Below are positions 43,201 through 56,135 of a stretch of DNA of 64,000 nt, piece after piece. A program made the position numbers and the translations under genes. Origin of the DNA: Hetaerina americana (Eukaryota > Arthropoda > Insecta > Odonata > Calopterygidae); assembly GCA_022747635.1 (NCBI GenBank), contig JAKTNV010000023.1, positions 6,667,848 to 6,731,847 on the forward strand. The letters are read 5' to 3'. Every line of letters starts with the position of its first letter. The stretch's first letter is position 1. The notes under the pieces were generated by a model. It ran no database searches and was not told the DNA's origin. It was given only the letters and a program-made list of their open reading frames with translations.

Positions 43201-46200
43201 AATCGGGAAAATTTTTTTCATTCTCCTACCTAACGTACATACAAATGGTACCATTAGAATTTACCCCTGAGCCAATATGCATTAAATCTACTATCTAAAC
43301 ACTGCACACACTATCTAAATAAGAAGGGATGTATTATTAAATAGGTATTATGATGAAATTAAAATAATATTGGATAATTTGCAATTTCTACATCCATATA
43401 ACCGTGTTGTATACATATTTAAGAAAACAGCAAGGAATGTAGGCTAAAAACGTGCATCATGCATATGCTTACAAGGAAAAATATGGTATAAAACGATTTA
43501 ATTAACGCTAGGATGGAATATTTCTTTGATCATGTGCACTATATCAACATATTAATACATTAATGTAGTAGAGAAAAATAATTTTAAACTTTTTTATTTA
43601 CATGAGAATCTCACAGCTCCACAGCGTATGATATACGCAATACTGCAAATGAGCATCACTATAGGCAATCATTATTGATTAATTGATTTACCTCAAAGAT
43701 ATCGGTATTTGCTGATATAAATTGGTCCATTTTCCGTGGAAGAATTACATATGACGTATCATATTGAGTGGCATACTGATTCAAAAGTTTGCACCACAAA
43801 AAATCGAAATTATTTTTACATTGGCACAAGAATTACGGTAAGACGTTTTCTGCAAATAGGTTCATGACGAAAGGACACCATATTTTAAACTCATGTTGAA
43901 AAGTTCACTTTTGTTGAAACTGGGATGTTTATTGCGTCGATTTTACTGCCGTCAGTGTAGCCTGAATGAGCATTAGTCTGAAATAAGTGGTTGTACAAGA
44001 GTTGAAATTACCCACCAGAGGGGATAGGATTCGTAATTTTACTGCCTGATGCGAAAACAGTTTTTCAAAGGTTCAGTTCTATGGAATGGGAGGCGGTGTA
44101 AATCAAATATAATGGTACTCGGGAGGGTAATTGCCTCATATCGTGTGAGCGAGGGAAATGTAATTCACCTTTTTATTGGTTTGATGGGTGAAAAACGATA
44201 TAAGGAGTGGATTATTCTATGGCAAACCTTCAGGAAGTTATCTAGTCCTTCTTCAAGACCGAACATGATAGAAAGTAGGTTTCTATAATTTAATTTAACA
44301 CGTTTTTCCTGAGTTTTGTGTTACAGAAATGATAAATGGAAAAGTGTTTTCGAAGGCAATAATATGTGAAAACTGGAGGCAGGAAGAAATATTTATTTTT
44401 ACATGAGTTGATTGATGGTTTTAAAAAACAGGAAACATCTTTTTAATCAGTAAACTGATATAGATGATACCGCGATTAAAATATCTTTCCACCAAGAGCT
44501 GAAACTCAAAGAATAAAATTGAAAAATTATTATTTTAAATTAGTTCTTTTATTTTTTTAAATCTATATCCCCGAATAATTTCAACACTAAATTAGGATAG
44601 CTGAATGTCACTGCATCGGGTCGGTAAATACCTTCATAAGAGGCCAACATTTGAAATTATCGTTAATAAATTTGTAAGGTATTGCAAATTTTTATTTATG
44701 AGCATTGCACATATCGTAGTTGATGTTAAACACTCTGCGCTGCTCCTAATCGTCCATGGTATAAGAAAACATGTTCAGAATCCATTCGAATATCTTTTGT
44801 TGGTTCTCCTTAAAGAATATTTATGTAAATGCCATGTAGTGTGTTTGTAGAAAAGTTAATTACAAACAAAAAAGTAATTATTTCTTATTTCACGACCCGG
44901 AAGATTGCTGCAGACAAACACGTTTTATGCATTACAACACAGTTCTGGGCTACAAACACAACAGCTTTCAGCGCAGAACTGCGCGGAAGTCAACCAACTC
45001 TCTCATCTCACTGTAGGAACAAGACAATATTCCTCACTAAACTCATTACCCGGAATAAAATATTTCCTCGATTCTTATGGATTTCAACACCGCAGCGAAA
45101 AAATCATGAAAAAGAAATAACTGATAGTTTTGTCTCATTTGAATTGCCATTTCATTGTCCGAACTGTAGATAACTCGACCTAGAAAATCAGATATACTCA
45201 CTGGAATTCGTATAAGTTCAGTGCAGGTGACTGCAAATGTTAATTGATGACTGATATATGAGTATTGTATAGGATGAAGGTGGTGATGCGGTGATGCCAT
45301 GAGGGAGGAGCGGATGTCACTTCACCAGGCAAAGAAGTGAAGGGGAAGAAATTAGGGCCTCAAATAAGCGCCTGCTATCACAGAAGGCCGCGAAATGTCT
45401 AATTCATTAACGTCCTCAACTTTTCAGGCTTGCAGCTTGCCTGATATTATGCATGTACAGTGACAAATTGTCATTCCCATGTCATGATGAGGGATCCGAG
45501 AGAAGAGGAGCAAAAAATACCTAGAATAACAAGAATAACTTGGAGTAAATAATTAAAACATTTGCCTCGCAATTTTATCCCGGATCTTCTCTTAGAGTAG
45601 GAGAATGAAGCATATGACGGACTTTGCATATAGTTGCGCATTATAAACCGAAATATTGACCCATGAAGAAGAATAAATCCATGCAACAGAAATTTAAATC
45701 TATTTATTATTTCAAAGAGGCGGAGTTATTCAAGCATTCCATTGATTTGCCTTCAACATTAACTGTTGCCGTCTTGCATGCAGAATAAAACTTGCAAATG
45801 ACTCAATTACTCAAAACTTTTTTCCATGCCTCTCAGATAAAAGGTCGATTTAAGGTGTGATAGCTATGCAACAATTTCCATTGCTAGTGAGCACTCAATA
45901 TCATTAATCTAGATCTTGCCTTCATGATTTAAATAATACTTCTTCAAAGGGTAATAACAAGGGTTGCATGAACTTAACATAAATAATGAGTTCACCATAA
46001 CAGAAACTCTTGTTAATAAACATCGAGCCTTAATCGTCATAATCATCGAGCTCGCCTTAATGTTTATAATCATCGAGCCTCCTTAAATTAGTACAAAGAA
46101 TATATATCATCCAGGAAGTTCGGCACACAGCAGCGCGCCTTTACGGCTTCATGGGTATTTTAGTTGTCGCGTAATCTTATTTATTCATTTTTGCAAAAAC

Positions 46201-46595
46201 TCTATTTCCGATAAGGACTATCAATATGGTACAAACAGAGGCATCGTACAAAAAAGAAAGATGCGGTATTTATCAGGGAAGGCCACTCTACAACATATCT
46301 AATTTCTCAAGGAATAACGAACATATTTTCCTTTTCGCCATGTCAATATGGCATATCCCCTTCAACATACCGTTGGTTTAAAATATTTCCCATTGAATTG
46401 TTGGATACGAAAATAAAATTGGCATGGCCTCGAGATATCGTAGCTTCACTGAAACTTTTATTTATCTGGATTCTTTCACAAGTTGGAATATGAAATGAAA
46501 AATAAGTCAACTTGCGCAGTTTACGCGAACATAATGGAAATCCCATTTTAATGAAAACTATTAATACTTAATTGCATGCATTATTCCCTGGTCCC
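43201..46595. other. AT-rich sequence without recognisable genes
   Basis: Long AT-rich stretch. The largest frames (44829-45173 +, 114 codons; 44905-45120 +) have no motif. No transposon ends or arrays seen. Confidence 0.5.
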
Positions 46596-46679
46596 CTAGT
46601 ACCAAATCGCACACACAGGAGTCTGGAAGATAATAAGCTGTGATGAGAAAGCCATTTGCCTCGGCCGAAGCGATTCCTG

Positions 46680-47440
46680 GACTCTTTTGTCAAATGAGCC
46701 GAACGATGAAGGGGGAGGGGGCGGAGTCAGTTCCGCTCCGGTGACAAATGGCGGTGGTAATTTCATTTTCACAGGCATTGCAGTTCCCCTCCGACGATCC
46801 AGTGAAATGGGCAGTGAATGAGCGCGCAACCCATCCGTGGCGAGTCCTGGGTGGGTTATGGGGGTGCCCCCCCCCCCGCCCCTTCGGATGGAAGACGCCA
46901 GGTGAGGGCGACCCCGTTTGAGCGGGGGCGGAGCTAAAGGGACCTCATCGCCATCGACGAGGGAAGAGCAATCTCGAGGGAATGGCGAATGGGGGCGGGA
47001 GGTCTCCACACATTACGACGGTTGGATCGTCCGAATCGCTCAGGCAGGCGCCCGAAACGTTGTCACCCCTCTAACCCGAAATGCAGCTCGGCCATCTTGA
47101 GAACCTCTCCCCGGGGTCAAACTCTCAGCCTTCGTCGACCCGACCCCAACCCAACCAGCGCCATTCGCGACCGACACCAATTCCCTCGAACACGTTGTCA
47201 AATGCCGCCAGCCAATTCCGTCGATTCAGACTCCCCTTCCAGCTTCCTAGAACGTGCCGGCCACCCCCTTCTCTCTCTTCCCACACCCCCACTCCCTCAG
47301 ATGTCCTTTCCCCGCACTCCATCGACCCCTCGCCGACAGCCGCGCACCTCTCTGGATCACACCGGCTTCTTCTCGGCACGGGTCATTGTTCTCCGAGAAA
47401 CAACTGTCTTCTCAAATGCACATATGTGTATTTGAGAAAG
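46680..47440. other. GC-rich island, function unknown
   Basis: Moderately CpG-rich, with C and G runs (46868-46882). Overlapping compositional frames on both strands (for example 46596-47009 - and 46989-47435 +). Could be a promoter-proximal or exon-like island; no protein family recognised. Confidence 0.35.
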
Positions 47441-49639
47441 GCTCTTAGTTTTGATTTTTTGGTTATGGTTTGGTTATAGTTTTGGTTTTTGGTTTGGCTA
47501 TGGTTTTTGATTTTCGTGACGTCAACCCCTATTAATACATTCTAAATAAATTATGTTTTTATAGCTCATGTTTATAAATAGCGGCATTATGGATGCATAT
47601 GCATATGGGCAAGTCGAATTTTGATAATTTTGAAGAAAAAAAATTGACCCCTACCCGCGGACGATTCCTGAGCAGTAGCACGGCCACAGCTGGAACTGCT
47701 CTGTCGACGTACACAAATAGAATCTAAGGAAGTCCATTATATTCTTGGTATTGCGAGCAAATAATATTGAGGATTTCTTTCGATAGGGGGAGAATCAAAT
47801 TCTCAAGTCCGAAATAATCCAAACAGGTCATGGAATGATGACTTTCTCAAAATCGAACTTTTTGAAATTAGACAAAAAATATTAATAAAACTGGTCATTT
47901 ACGTCAAATTGGTGCAGAGCTGTATTTTGCTGTTGATAGAAAACATATTTAAGGTTTTTAGAACTGACATCTGAAATTGTATTACAATTTTTGACCGAAA
48001 CTGTGCAAGTGTACACGTTTTACTGTCAGTGAAACAATGAGTTAACAATAAATCATTGAAAAACACAGGAGAAAAGATTAATTCTTCACGCGAATATTGT
48101 TCAGACAAATTCTCACTCGCTTGATGCTCCAATGAAACATAAAAATTAGTTTAGCGTGATTTTTTGTGGCGCAAGGCGCGCGTATTCACTCACATCGAAG
48201 GAACAAATGTTAACATGAAGAGAAGTAGTGATAATAGACGAATATTTTCCATTTCCCATTATCATTTTATTGCAGAAAATCGTAATACCGTTTCCGTGAA
48301 AAGGGATTTCATTGTGTTGCTGCCGATGAATCCCCTTCCAGATTTCAGTAGCAGAAACAATTTGCTTTCAGAGATACATTTTGCTACGGTGTCTCAGGGC
48401 AGAAACCTAGCTCTTTTTTCGATTAACTGAGGGACTTTCATGAGCTTCATTCCCATGAGCCTCAAGCCTAGGGAAACCTCGGTAGTCTATTATTTTTTCT
48501 TTGAAAAGATGTGACCAATGTTTCCAGGGTCAGTAATTTTGGGGAAAAGGCTATCTCCATCGAGCAGAGTACATTCAGAAATAACGGGTTTCCTACTCCT
48601 TATTGGACTAGTTGAGAAATCTTTCTGCTAATAAAATCCTGCAAAATATGGCATTGATATTCAGTATGATACGAGAAGGAGAAAAGACTTTGGAGTTCGA
48701 GTAACTAGAGCTGCTAAAGAAGAAATAGAAATCGGTAAGAAGAAGAGATTAAACTGATTAGTTCACTTAAAATTAAAAAGACTTGACCTTGGTTTCAAAT
48801 AAGTGTACTTATTTTAAATATGCAACGCACATTTACCACAGACTTATTTATATAAATTTGAATGATTAAGGCTGAAAAATAATTATCTAAGCTAATCAAT
48901 GAGCACCTATCAATTAATGATCTTACAACAATTTTATAAAGAAATTATTGGCAGACAGAATGCCAACAGTATTTCATCATAATTTTTGCATGGGGAAAAT
49001 TGGTAAATATAAATTATTAATATACTATGAATGGTCTTAAGATCGGACTTTAATTATTAGATATAACTTAAAGCATTGCCCATTCAGGTACTAGGGTTAA
49101 TCATATTGCCCCTAGCCACTGAAAGCGCAGTACGAACACTCGAATTCGTATTCAATATGTTATTTCCAAGGTAGAAATACAATTTCGAATACCCTTTGTA
49201 CCAACCCACTTCTTCTAATAAACAGTATCCATAGCAATAATATCAGGAATTTAAACAAGATGAAGAGAAAAGTAGCCCATTTTGTGAATATTGGCAAGCG
49301 GAAATCTTCACGTAGTTCTTGGAAATCTTGGGTTGTGAGCTCCGGAAGCACCAAGTTGCATGCACGACCCAGGTTATTTCATATTTAAGAATAGTTTGAG
49401 AATGCTAATGTCAGGGGAAAATGTTTGTCGGCATTACGCTATCCGGTGAAATCACAGCAAAAAGTCAAGAGAAACTGATTGCCAAAGTATCCAATGTAAG
49501 GAGAGTTTTTTCCACGATTGGTTGAAGACCATAATAGTAGAACAGATTTCCACGGCTTTTCTAGGTTTTTTAATGCATGTTTTTGACCTCTTCTTACCCT
49601 TTATACCACCCTTCCTCTCCCTTATACCATACCCATTCC
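47441..49639. other. AT-rich sequence without recognisable genes
   Basis: A (GGTTTTGGTTAT)-like T/G run at 47455-47510, otherwise anonymous. The frame 48164-48430 has no motif. Confidence 0.5.
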
Positions 49640-49713
49640 ACTTGGTGCTTGTACTCACTGCCACGCACCTATCTGGGGGATCGCGGGGTGTTTATACAGA
49701 TGTAGACGTAGCA
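49640..49713 (+). repeat. Diverged CR1-type 3' end
   Basis: TGCCACGCACCTATCTGGGG, then GATCGCGGGGTGTTTATACA and GATGTAGACGTAG, mirrors the layout of the CR1-A/B ends (CGCCACACGCCC...GCGGGGTATTATGTAGATG). The hairpin halves are altered. Probably an older related family. Confidence 0.45.
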
Positions 49714-49779
49714 AATCACGAAAAAGAAGATCACGCTGGGAGTTCCAAACTACCGGTAAGTAAAGTGATGTTGAGTGCT

Positions 49780-49860
49780 TCTACATCTACATCTACATAA
49801 TACCCCGCAAGCCGCCGCAAGGGCGTGTGGCGGGGGGTGTTAGGTCACCAACCGTAAAAA
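49780..49860 (-). mobile_element. Extremely 5'-truncated CR1-B copy (81 bp)
   Basis: The minus strand is just the end of the CR1-B 3' UTR (TTTTTTACGGTTGGTGACCT), the GC hairpin and the (GTAGAT)n tail. Nearly identical to the tails at 22.5 and 29.8 kb. Confidence 0.85.
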
Positions 49861-50299
49861 AGCTATTGTACATGCAACTGCTATTATACATGCAACTATT
49901 ATTCCAGTGGTTGAATTCTTGGCATCCCCTGCCATGAACCCTCATGTTGGCTTGCAGGATAAGACGTATTTGTATTAAATATTTATTTTATAAATCCATG
50001 ATGCATCATTCGATTTCATGTACTATACTTCCTTGTTGGGTGCTCAGAATTGGCTCTTATGTTCGTCATTGGCGATCTCATTCACACGCATACTATTTAT
50101 TTAGTAAGTCCTACTCTCAGTAATTAAGCACCGAGCTATGAGTAAGGTTCTTAGCCTAGTTCCAGGTATCGAGTCATTGAAATACGAGGAAGCTGCCCTG
50201 AGGACCATGCCATTGGAAATTCACACCCCGTCTATTTTAAGGGGTCTGTAGAGGAGATATTGACTGTGTGATCGGATCGAACCCGGACTCCTCCGATCG

Positions 50300-50930
50300 C
50301 CATTTAAGTTAGAATTGACTTGTGTTCTTCCTGCAGTGCGCACGCTCTCAACCAGCACAGCCGCTCCCCTCCTCCCTCCGCACCAGCCAGCTAATCCAAG
50401 TATATATCTGTGCTGCTTCTTCCAGATCAACAATCCCATTTCCCCCCCGGGAAGAAACGCTCCCGCGGTCCCCGCCCACTCCCCCCCCCCAGGAAGCAAA
50501 CACCCTAAGTCTCCAAATGCAAATCCCACGACGTTTACCCGCTCCCGCACAGCAACGCCCACATCGTCGTCCGGCCCCGTGCCGAGCCAGCCAACTCCTT
50601 CCAGGGCCCTCATGCCCCCCGGACGCCCCCCTCCCAGCTGCGCGATGGGGAGGACAGAGACACGCCTCGCCCAAGCCCTCCCTTCCCTCGGCCATCCCTC
50701 AACCCTCACCCTCCCGCTGCCTCTTCGACCTCTCCGCTGCTGCAGCCAAAGCAGCTTGATTCCCAAGATCCCTTCCGGCTTGCTGTTCCCGCCGTCTTCG
50801 CCCGCCCCAGCGCTCTCCACTAGGGGCAAATTAAATTCTTGCGCCCCGCAGAATGGAGGGAACAGGTACTTTGGGAGGCGCGCAGCCATGAGTCTCCTCC
50901 TCACATACCAACAACGATAGGCTTTGTACA
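50300..50930. other. GC-rich, C-biased island
   Basis: Runs of C and many CCCTCC words give long overlapping frames on both strands (236 codons -, 201 codons +). Their composition (Pro/Ser on +, Gly/Arg on -) and lack of motifs argue against coding. A TCGAACCC word at 50278-50285 recalls a tRNA B box, but no A box is visible. Confidence 0.4.
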
Positions 50931-53900
50931 ACCGTCACAACAAGTCTCGCTCGACAAAGTACTGAGCTCCATTCATTTGTATCCTCACGTACTTACCCCA
51001 CGAGGCGTCACAGGGCGCTGTGGAAGGGTCACTAGCCACCATGGGAAATGTACACTTTGAGCACGAATTCTACGTGCATGTGCGTGATACCCCGCAACTG
51101 GGTCTTGTCTCATCTGATGTACAAATACTAGTGGAATCCTTATAATCAATTGCGTAGGTGTCCCAAGGAAACTCCAATGTCCCGTCTCAACGAAGAGTCC
51201 GTCTCGCTCTGACTGATGAGTTTAGGAGAGTTCTCATTCTACGTAGTATTCCAGAAATTAAGTTGCGCTTATTAATTTTCGTTACAATTTTTGCCAAATA
51301 TGGCAAACTTTAAATTCCGCAACTATCTCTATGGATTCCATATACTTTCCGCATATTTCGAACGCCTCATCAATGCGAAATAATCCGACCCCTTAGCTTT
51401 CTCATTACATTAGTGTGTATTATAAGGATTAGAAGATTCGGAACATGATATGCTTAAACCGATTAGCTTGATTAATGCATGTTTTTGAAGCATTTGAATA
51501 CGTATTGTGGCTGGATATAAGTATTCCTCAAAATGGTAGATGCAGGTATATATTTATGTTTTTCCCACTGAGCTATTTAGAACCATTTAGAGCAATTTAA
51601 GTTGAATGAATAACTCGGGTTTAGCATGAAATTCAACGATTGAAGTTCTCGTAGAACGAAAATGATGTTCTCCTTAAAAGTGAATCATTCGAATCCCAAC
51701 ACGCCTTTCAATAAGCATGTGACGCTTACGTTCTTTTACCGAAATGTTTAACTATTTCGGCGGTCTAAGTTTGTATATTGTATAACCCTACGCCAGTCCC
51801 TCTTTGTTGGTTTACATTTTCGGGGGATCTACTCAATGTGAGGTTTCCCTAGTCGAAATTCCCCCCCACCCAATTCATCGTTCGAATATTCCCCACAGTT
51901 AAATTGATAATATAAAGTTACTTTAAACAAAGATCGCTTCCTTGATAATACTTCATGCTTCCGATGGTTGTGTATCAATCATGAAATTCAATTATTTCAC
52001 TCTGCTAACTCCAACACCTGTGTCCAAAGCTCCTGCGAAGGTTAGGGGAATGACCCACGCCAAAGGGTAGGCGAACATTTCCTTATATTATCACTTAAGG
52101 GTAGTCCGCTAACATACTCATAAAGACTCGCGTGAAATAAATACATATGCTCTGTGAGTAAAATTATTATGGGTAAGTAAAGGACCAAACTAAATTCGTT
52201 TCCTAGCGTTTGCCAACATTAATCATTGAATTTCCGAAAGAATAGGCCAAATCTTCCAAAAATGTGAAGTCCCCCCTGGTAAGACGTCTGCGACTAGAAA
52301 TCACTGTACGTACCCACTAACCCTTTGACCTACGTCCAGTTTCACTGAGCACACCGAACCCTCCCACTCCATCGCATGGAATACAATGTTTAGAATGGAT
52401 GGCATTTCCCGGATAAGCAATAATTGAAAGTAATTACGAAGACCGCCAGATAAAATGGCCTAAGCTTAAGCCGATGAGTCTCGTGTCCCTTGGAATTGCA
52501 CACTATCGTCTACACTGACAAGGTCAAAAATAAAATGGTCAAATCGATGGGCACACGAAACATTTATGTCTGCCTAAACAGCTAACCAAATAAGTCAGAG
52601 GAAATTACAGGCATACTATTTCGCCTTCGTACACAAGGTAGTGGGTGACTTAGTGCAAATCAGGAACCCCTATCTCATGCTCGTTATTTTCCAATTAAAT
52701 CATTTCATTTCTAGGTGTAAATTATTTAATTGACCATGGAGATGTAAGACCTGGAAGATCCTGGAATGTTTTTACTATTGATTCTGTCTAATCAATAATT
52801 TTGTCCCGGCTTACTTTTGGTTTTATCCAAATTATTTCGTCCTTCATATCTTATAGAATTCTTACTTTACTTCTTTCACTTCCTCTTTTCTTTATATATT
52901 CCCTGCTGCCACGGCACGAGGTATCCTAAAACCTCTCCACATTTCCTCCATCCACCCTCTATGTCACGAATCAATACGGTTCCTTTCTCTCACACGCGTA
53001 CGTCAAACTTCGTCGCAAACGTGCCTCTCTCTACGAAAGACTTTCGCTATTATTTTTTATTCTTGTATCTCAACGAATTGCTGAAAAAGTTACTAATTAA
53101 ACTCACTTCAGAATTATTAAAGCGTTTATCAATCTGTTGACCGAGTTTCCAAATGTTTATTTCAATTAACTGTACTTATTCGAATAACGTCGATATTTTT
53201 AAACATCTGTTTCGAGTAAGTGTGCTTTTAAATTACAAGCACATTCCAATTGAATTGATCAATAATTGCATTGGAATAAAATTTGTCAAATTTGAACACA
53301 CGTATTTTATGCTATTAAACTAATCTGTTGTATTCCAATGATAGTCGGTGATAACGTAGGAGGTGATAACGTGGGAATCCATACAGGGTGGGAGGGACGA
53401 GTTGAAAAAATGCGGATTCGGCCTCTTACCATGTGAGGATGCGATGCAAAATGCAGGTTTTCACAGTGGCATTTAACTGAAAGTATTTTTAGTCATGCAT
53501 TAGGTTCTTCTTTTGATCTGCAGCCATTGTCACAATATTCGTGTCGCTCAAAGAACCATCCCTCCCTTTACCCAGTTTGCCTTACACCCCATTCGACACC
53601 CAACAAACTACTACCTATCAATATCTCCGCAAGCACTCTCCCTGCAATCTTCAAATTTCGCCCAGGAACTTCATTCCTCCCACCGCTACTTCTGGCGTGT
53701 CATTATTTGTCATCGCCACTGTCCAGCTTTGTTTCCCGATACCCCTTCAAACCGTTAACTCAACGCCTTCACATGAGCTTTAGATGTCCTAGTATTGCCT
53801 CAAAGACTTGGGTATTCATTGCCAGGTTTTTCATCCTACATTCATCGGGTCGCAATTTTCCGGAAGCAATAATGTGAACGAATTTCGAGCCATTCGACAA

Positions 53901-54039
53901 AAATGGACGTTTCCTCACGGGAAACGAGCTTTTCAAAATGTTCCTTTAAGTTTACCAAAAATCCACTGTTTCTAAGATAAAAGTCAACCGATAAGTAGGA
54001 GTAGTATGTTTAATAATATTCTAATGACAATAAATCTTT
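50931..54039. other. AT-rich sequence without recognisable genes
   Basis: No credible gene. 52.8-53.1 and 53.5-53.9 kb are pyrimidine-biased on the + strand and could be antisense to old LINE sequence, but no motif was secure. Confidence 0.45.
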
Positions 54040-54044
54040 CATGA

Positions 54045-54211
54045 CATGAAGAACGCAATGTATTTTTCCACTGTTCTTTATCCCACTTAGGCGTTATCAT
54101 CTGGTACCTGATGCTGAGGATAAGTGACAGGTGCCTAAAGATGACGCCTAAGCATTTGAAAGTACTAGTATCAAAATAAAGAACAGTAGAAAAATACATT
54201 ATGTTCTTCAT
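54045..54211. repeat. Foldback repeat with Penelope-like end
   Basis: Left arm 54045-54110 and right arm 54128-54211 are inverted copies (for example ATGTATTTTTCCACTGTTCT against AGAACAGTAGAAAAATACAT, and CTTAGGCGTTATCATC against GATGACGCCTAAG). The right arm also holds GATGACGCCTAAGCATTTGAAA, then the palindrome TACTAGTA and UC, reminiscent of a degenerate hammerhead with minimal stem III. Best read as paired, decayed Penelope-type ends. Confidence 0.5.
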
Positions 54212-54326
54212 TTCATGAACACGAACTTCCACTACGTTGAGTCATAAACCATCGAAGACAATAACTCTGTATCAATTCTTATAACGTCAACGTTTCACAT
54301 GATTATATATTTTCATAGCCATCCCC

Positions 54327-54569
54327 GTTACGTTCCATTCATTTATAGTGGAGTTGTGAATTTTGTCGCAACCTAAAGAAACGGGTCCCAATTTACGTGA
54401 CATTCCAGTTACGTTCCATTCATTTTTAGTGGAGTTGTGAATTTTGTCGCAACTTAAAGAAACGGGTCCCAATTTACGTGACATTCCAGTTACGTTCCAT
54501 TCATTTTTAGTGGAGTTGTGAATTTTGTCGCAACTTAAAGAAACGGGTCCCAATTTACGTGACATTCCA
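54327..54569. repeat. Tandem repeat, three copies of 81 bp
   Basis: Units start at 54327, 54408 and 54489 (GTTACGTTCCATTCATTT...) and are over 95% identical. Because 81 is a multiple of three, the minus strand gives a repeated 27-residue frame (54287-54655), but composition and context do not suggest a protein. Confidence 0.95.
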
Positions 54570-55230
54570 GGACACGCCGCGCTCCATATTTGGAGCCCTT
54601 GCTGATGCTTTCTTCTTGCTTGGTGGTAAAAGAGTCCTGTGGAGTGAGTCTCCAACTACGATTCCATTTCCGTTTCAACTTGGGAAAAACTCTGGGAAGA
54701 GGGGAGCTGGGAGGTGATGAGTATTGCAGGGTGATACCGAGACGAGGGTTAAGGGGTGGACGAGGTGGGGGTCGCATGGCCAGGGGGGAGGGAGGGGCGG
54801 AGAGGAGAGGCAGCAGACTGTCTGCGAAGGCGTGGCGAAGGAAGGAGAGAGGGAATTGGAAGTCACCAGGGAGAGAGAGGGATGGAGAATTCCAAGGCGA
54901 TTGCTTCGGAAAGAGACGAAGGTTTTATTGCTTTACAACCCCTGCTTCCTTCACCCTGAGCCGCCGGACTTTTAATTCTTCTCCACGAAAATTGTCATGA
55001 CTTTTCGAAACGACCGATTTCAAATAAAGAAAAATTTCATAAAAAGCGTTAACACTTAATTATTTCCTCGGACATCATGCACTCAAAGAGGACATGCTGA
55101 GCTATTCTACATCTGACCTTTCTGTCGGACTGAGGAAGCAAGCGGTTCTATAAGATTTGTTTCGCCTTGACTGATCTTGTTTGCAAATGAATGACGCCAG
55201 CGTAACTACGTCCAATCAGTTGACCAAATA
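54570..55230. other. Unclassified sequence with a purine-rich stretch
   Basis: 54690-54900 is G/A-rich on the + strand and gives compositional frames; the rest is anonymous. Confidence 0.4.
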
Positions 55231-55234
55231 AAAA

Positions 55235-55278
<44 letters not shown>

Positions 55279-55285
55279 TATATAC

Positions 55286-55320
<35 letters not shown>

Positions 55321-55323
55321 CAC
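55231..55323. repeat. (TA)n / (TACA) microsatellite, left of mariner
   Basis: Alternating TATA and TATATACA units grading into (CA)n directly against the mariner inverted repeat. Confidence 0.9.
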
Positions 55324-56078
55324 ACACGAGGGTCATCCGGAAAGTAGTACCCGTTCGTGAAATAAAGACACAAAAGTAAATATTAACAAACATAAAAAAT
55401 TTTATTTGAAAGAGGATACTTTAAACTACTTCTCAACATAATCTCCAAGCAAATTAAGGCATTTGTCATAACGTGTGACAAGTTTCTGTATTCCTGCTGC
55501 ATAGTCCTTCGCCGCCAGCTCATTGAGATACGCGAGGGACCCATCTTGCACAAATTTTTGCATAATGCAGATGGTGTTTAACAATTTCATGAACAATTGT
55601 TCGAGAAACATTGGGAAAATGCTCACAGATGTCATCAATTGTGACGCGCCGATCGTTCCTCACGAATTCGTCAACTGAGCTCACCAGTTGGTCTGTAATG
55701 ACAGACGGTCTCTCCGAACGCTCATCGTCGTGTGTGTTCCCCCTCCCCATGTTGAAGTTGCGACACCACCGCCGAACAGACGACTCGTCCATTACATTGT
55801 CTCCATACACCTCCTTTAATTGGCGATGAATATCACATGGGCGAACGTTTCTTGCATTGAGGAATTTAATCACTGCCCTCACTTCACAACTGGCGGCGTT
55901 CTCAATTTTTTTAAACATTGTAAACAATCACAGAAACAACACAGGCAATGCTAGCGTCACGCAACTTGGCTCAGAGAAGGCAGACAAGCCACTGAAGCTA
56001 TCTGACCTCGTCCAGCGGCTACTCGCGTCGTCAGCACTTCATGCGGCACGAACGGGTACTACTTTCCGGATGACCCTC

Positions 56079-56082
<4 letters not shown>
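55324..56082 (-). mobile_element. Internally deleted mariner element with perfect 36-bp inverted ends
   Basis: 759 bp bounded by perfect inverted repeats 55324-55359 and 56047-56082 (ACACGAGGGTCATCCGGAAA...). It lies in a TA-rich microsatellite, in keeping with the TA target of mariner. A full mariner is about 1.3 kb, so roughly 0.5 kb is missing from the middle. The perfect ends suggest a young, trans-mobilisable copy. Confidence 0.9.
55426..55927 (-). pseudogene. Mariner transposase remnant (N- and C-terminal parts)
   Basis: The N-terminal frame starts at 55927 (MFTMFKKIENAASCEVRAVI) with the paired helix-turn-helix DNA-binding part (VRPCDIHRQLKEVYG, then ESSVRRWCRNF, then VTIDDICEHFPNVSRTIVHE) and runs to HLHYAKICARWVPR. 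It then jumps to the extreme C-terminus in another frame (AYLNELAAKDYAAGIQKLV, then YDKCLNLLGDYVEK, near 55555-55429). The DDD catalytic domain is deleted. Close relatives are the SETMAR-like mariner proteins common in insects. Confidence 0.85.
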
Positions 56083-56109
<27 letters not shown>

Positions 56110-56135
56110 AATACATATATATATATATCCATAAT
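56083..56135. repeat. (TA)n microsatellite, right of mariner
   Basis: TATATATA with ATACATA interruptions, starting directly at the mariner end; continuation of the tract at 55231-55323. Confidence 0.85.

Noticed and set aside
50221..50931. 236-residue (-) and 201-residue (+) proteins
   Set aside because: Same reason: C-rich DNA opens frames on both strands; no recognisable motif.
54287..54655. Protein with three 27-residue repeats
   Set aside because: The DNA tandem is a codon multiple by chance; no start context, domain or neighbouring exon supports coding.
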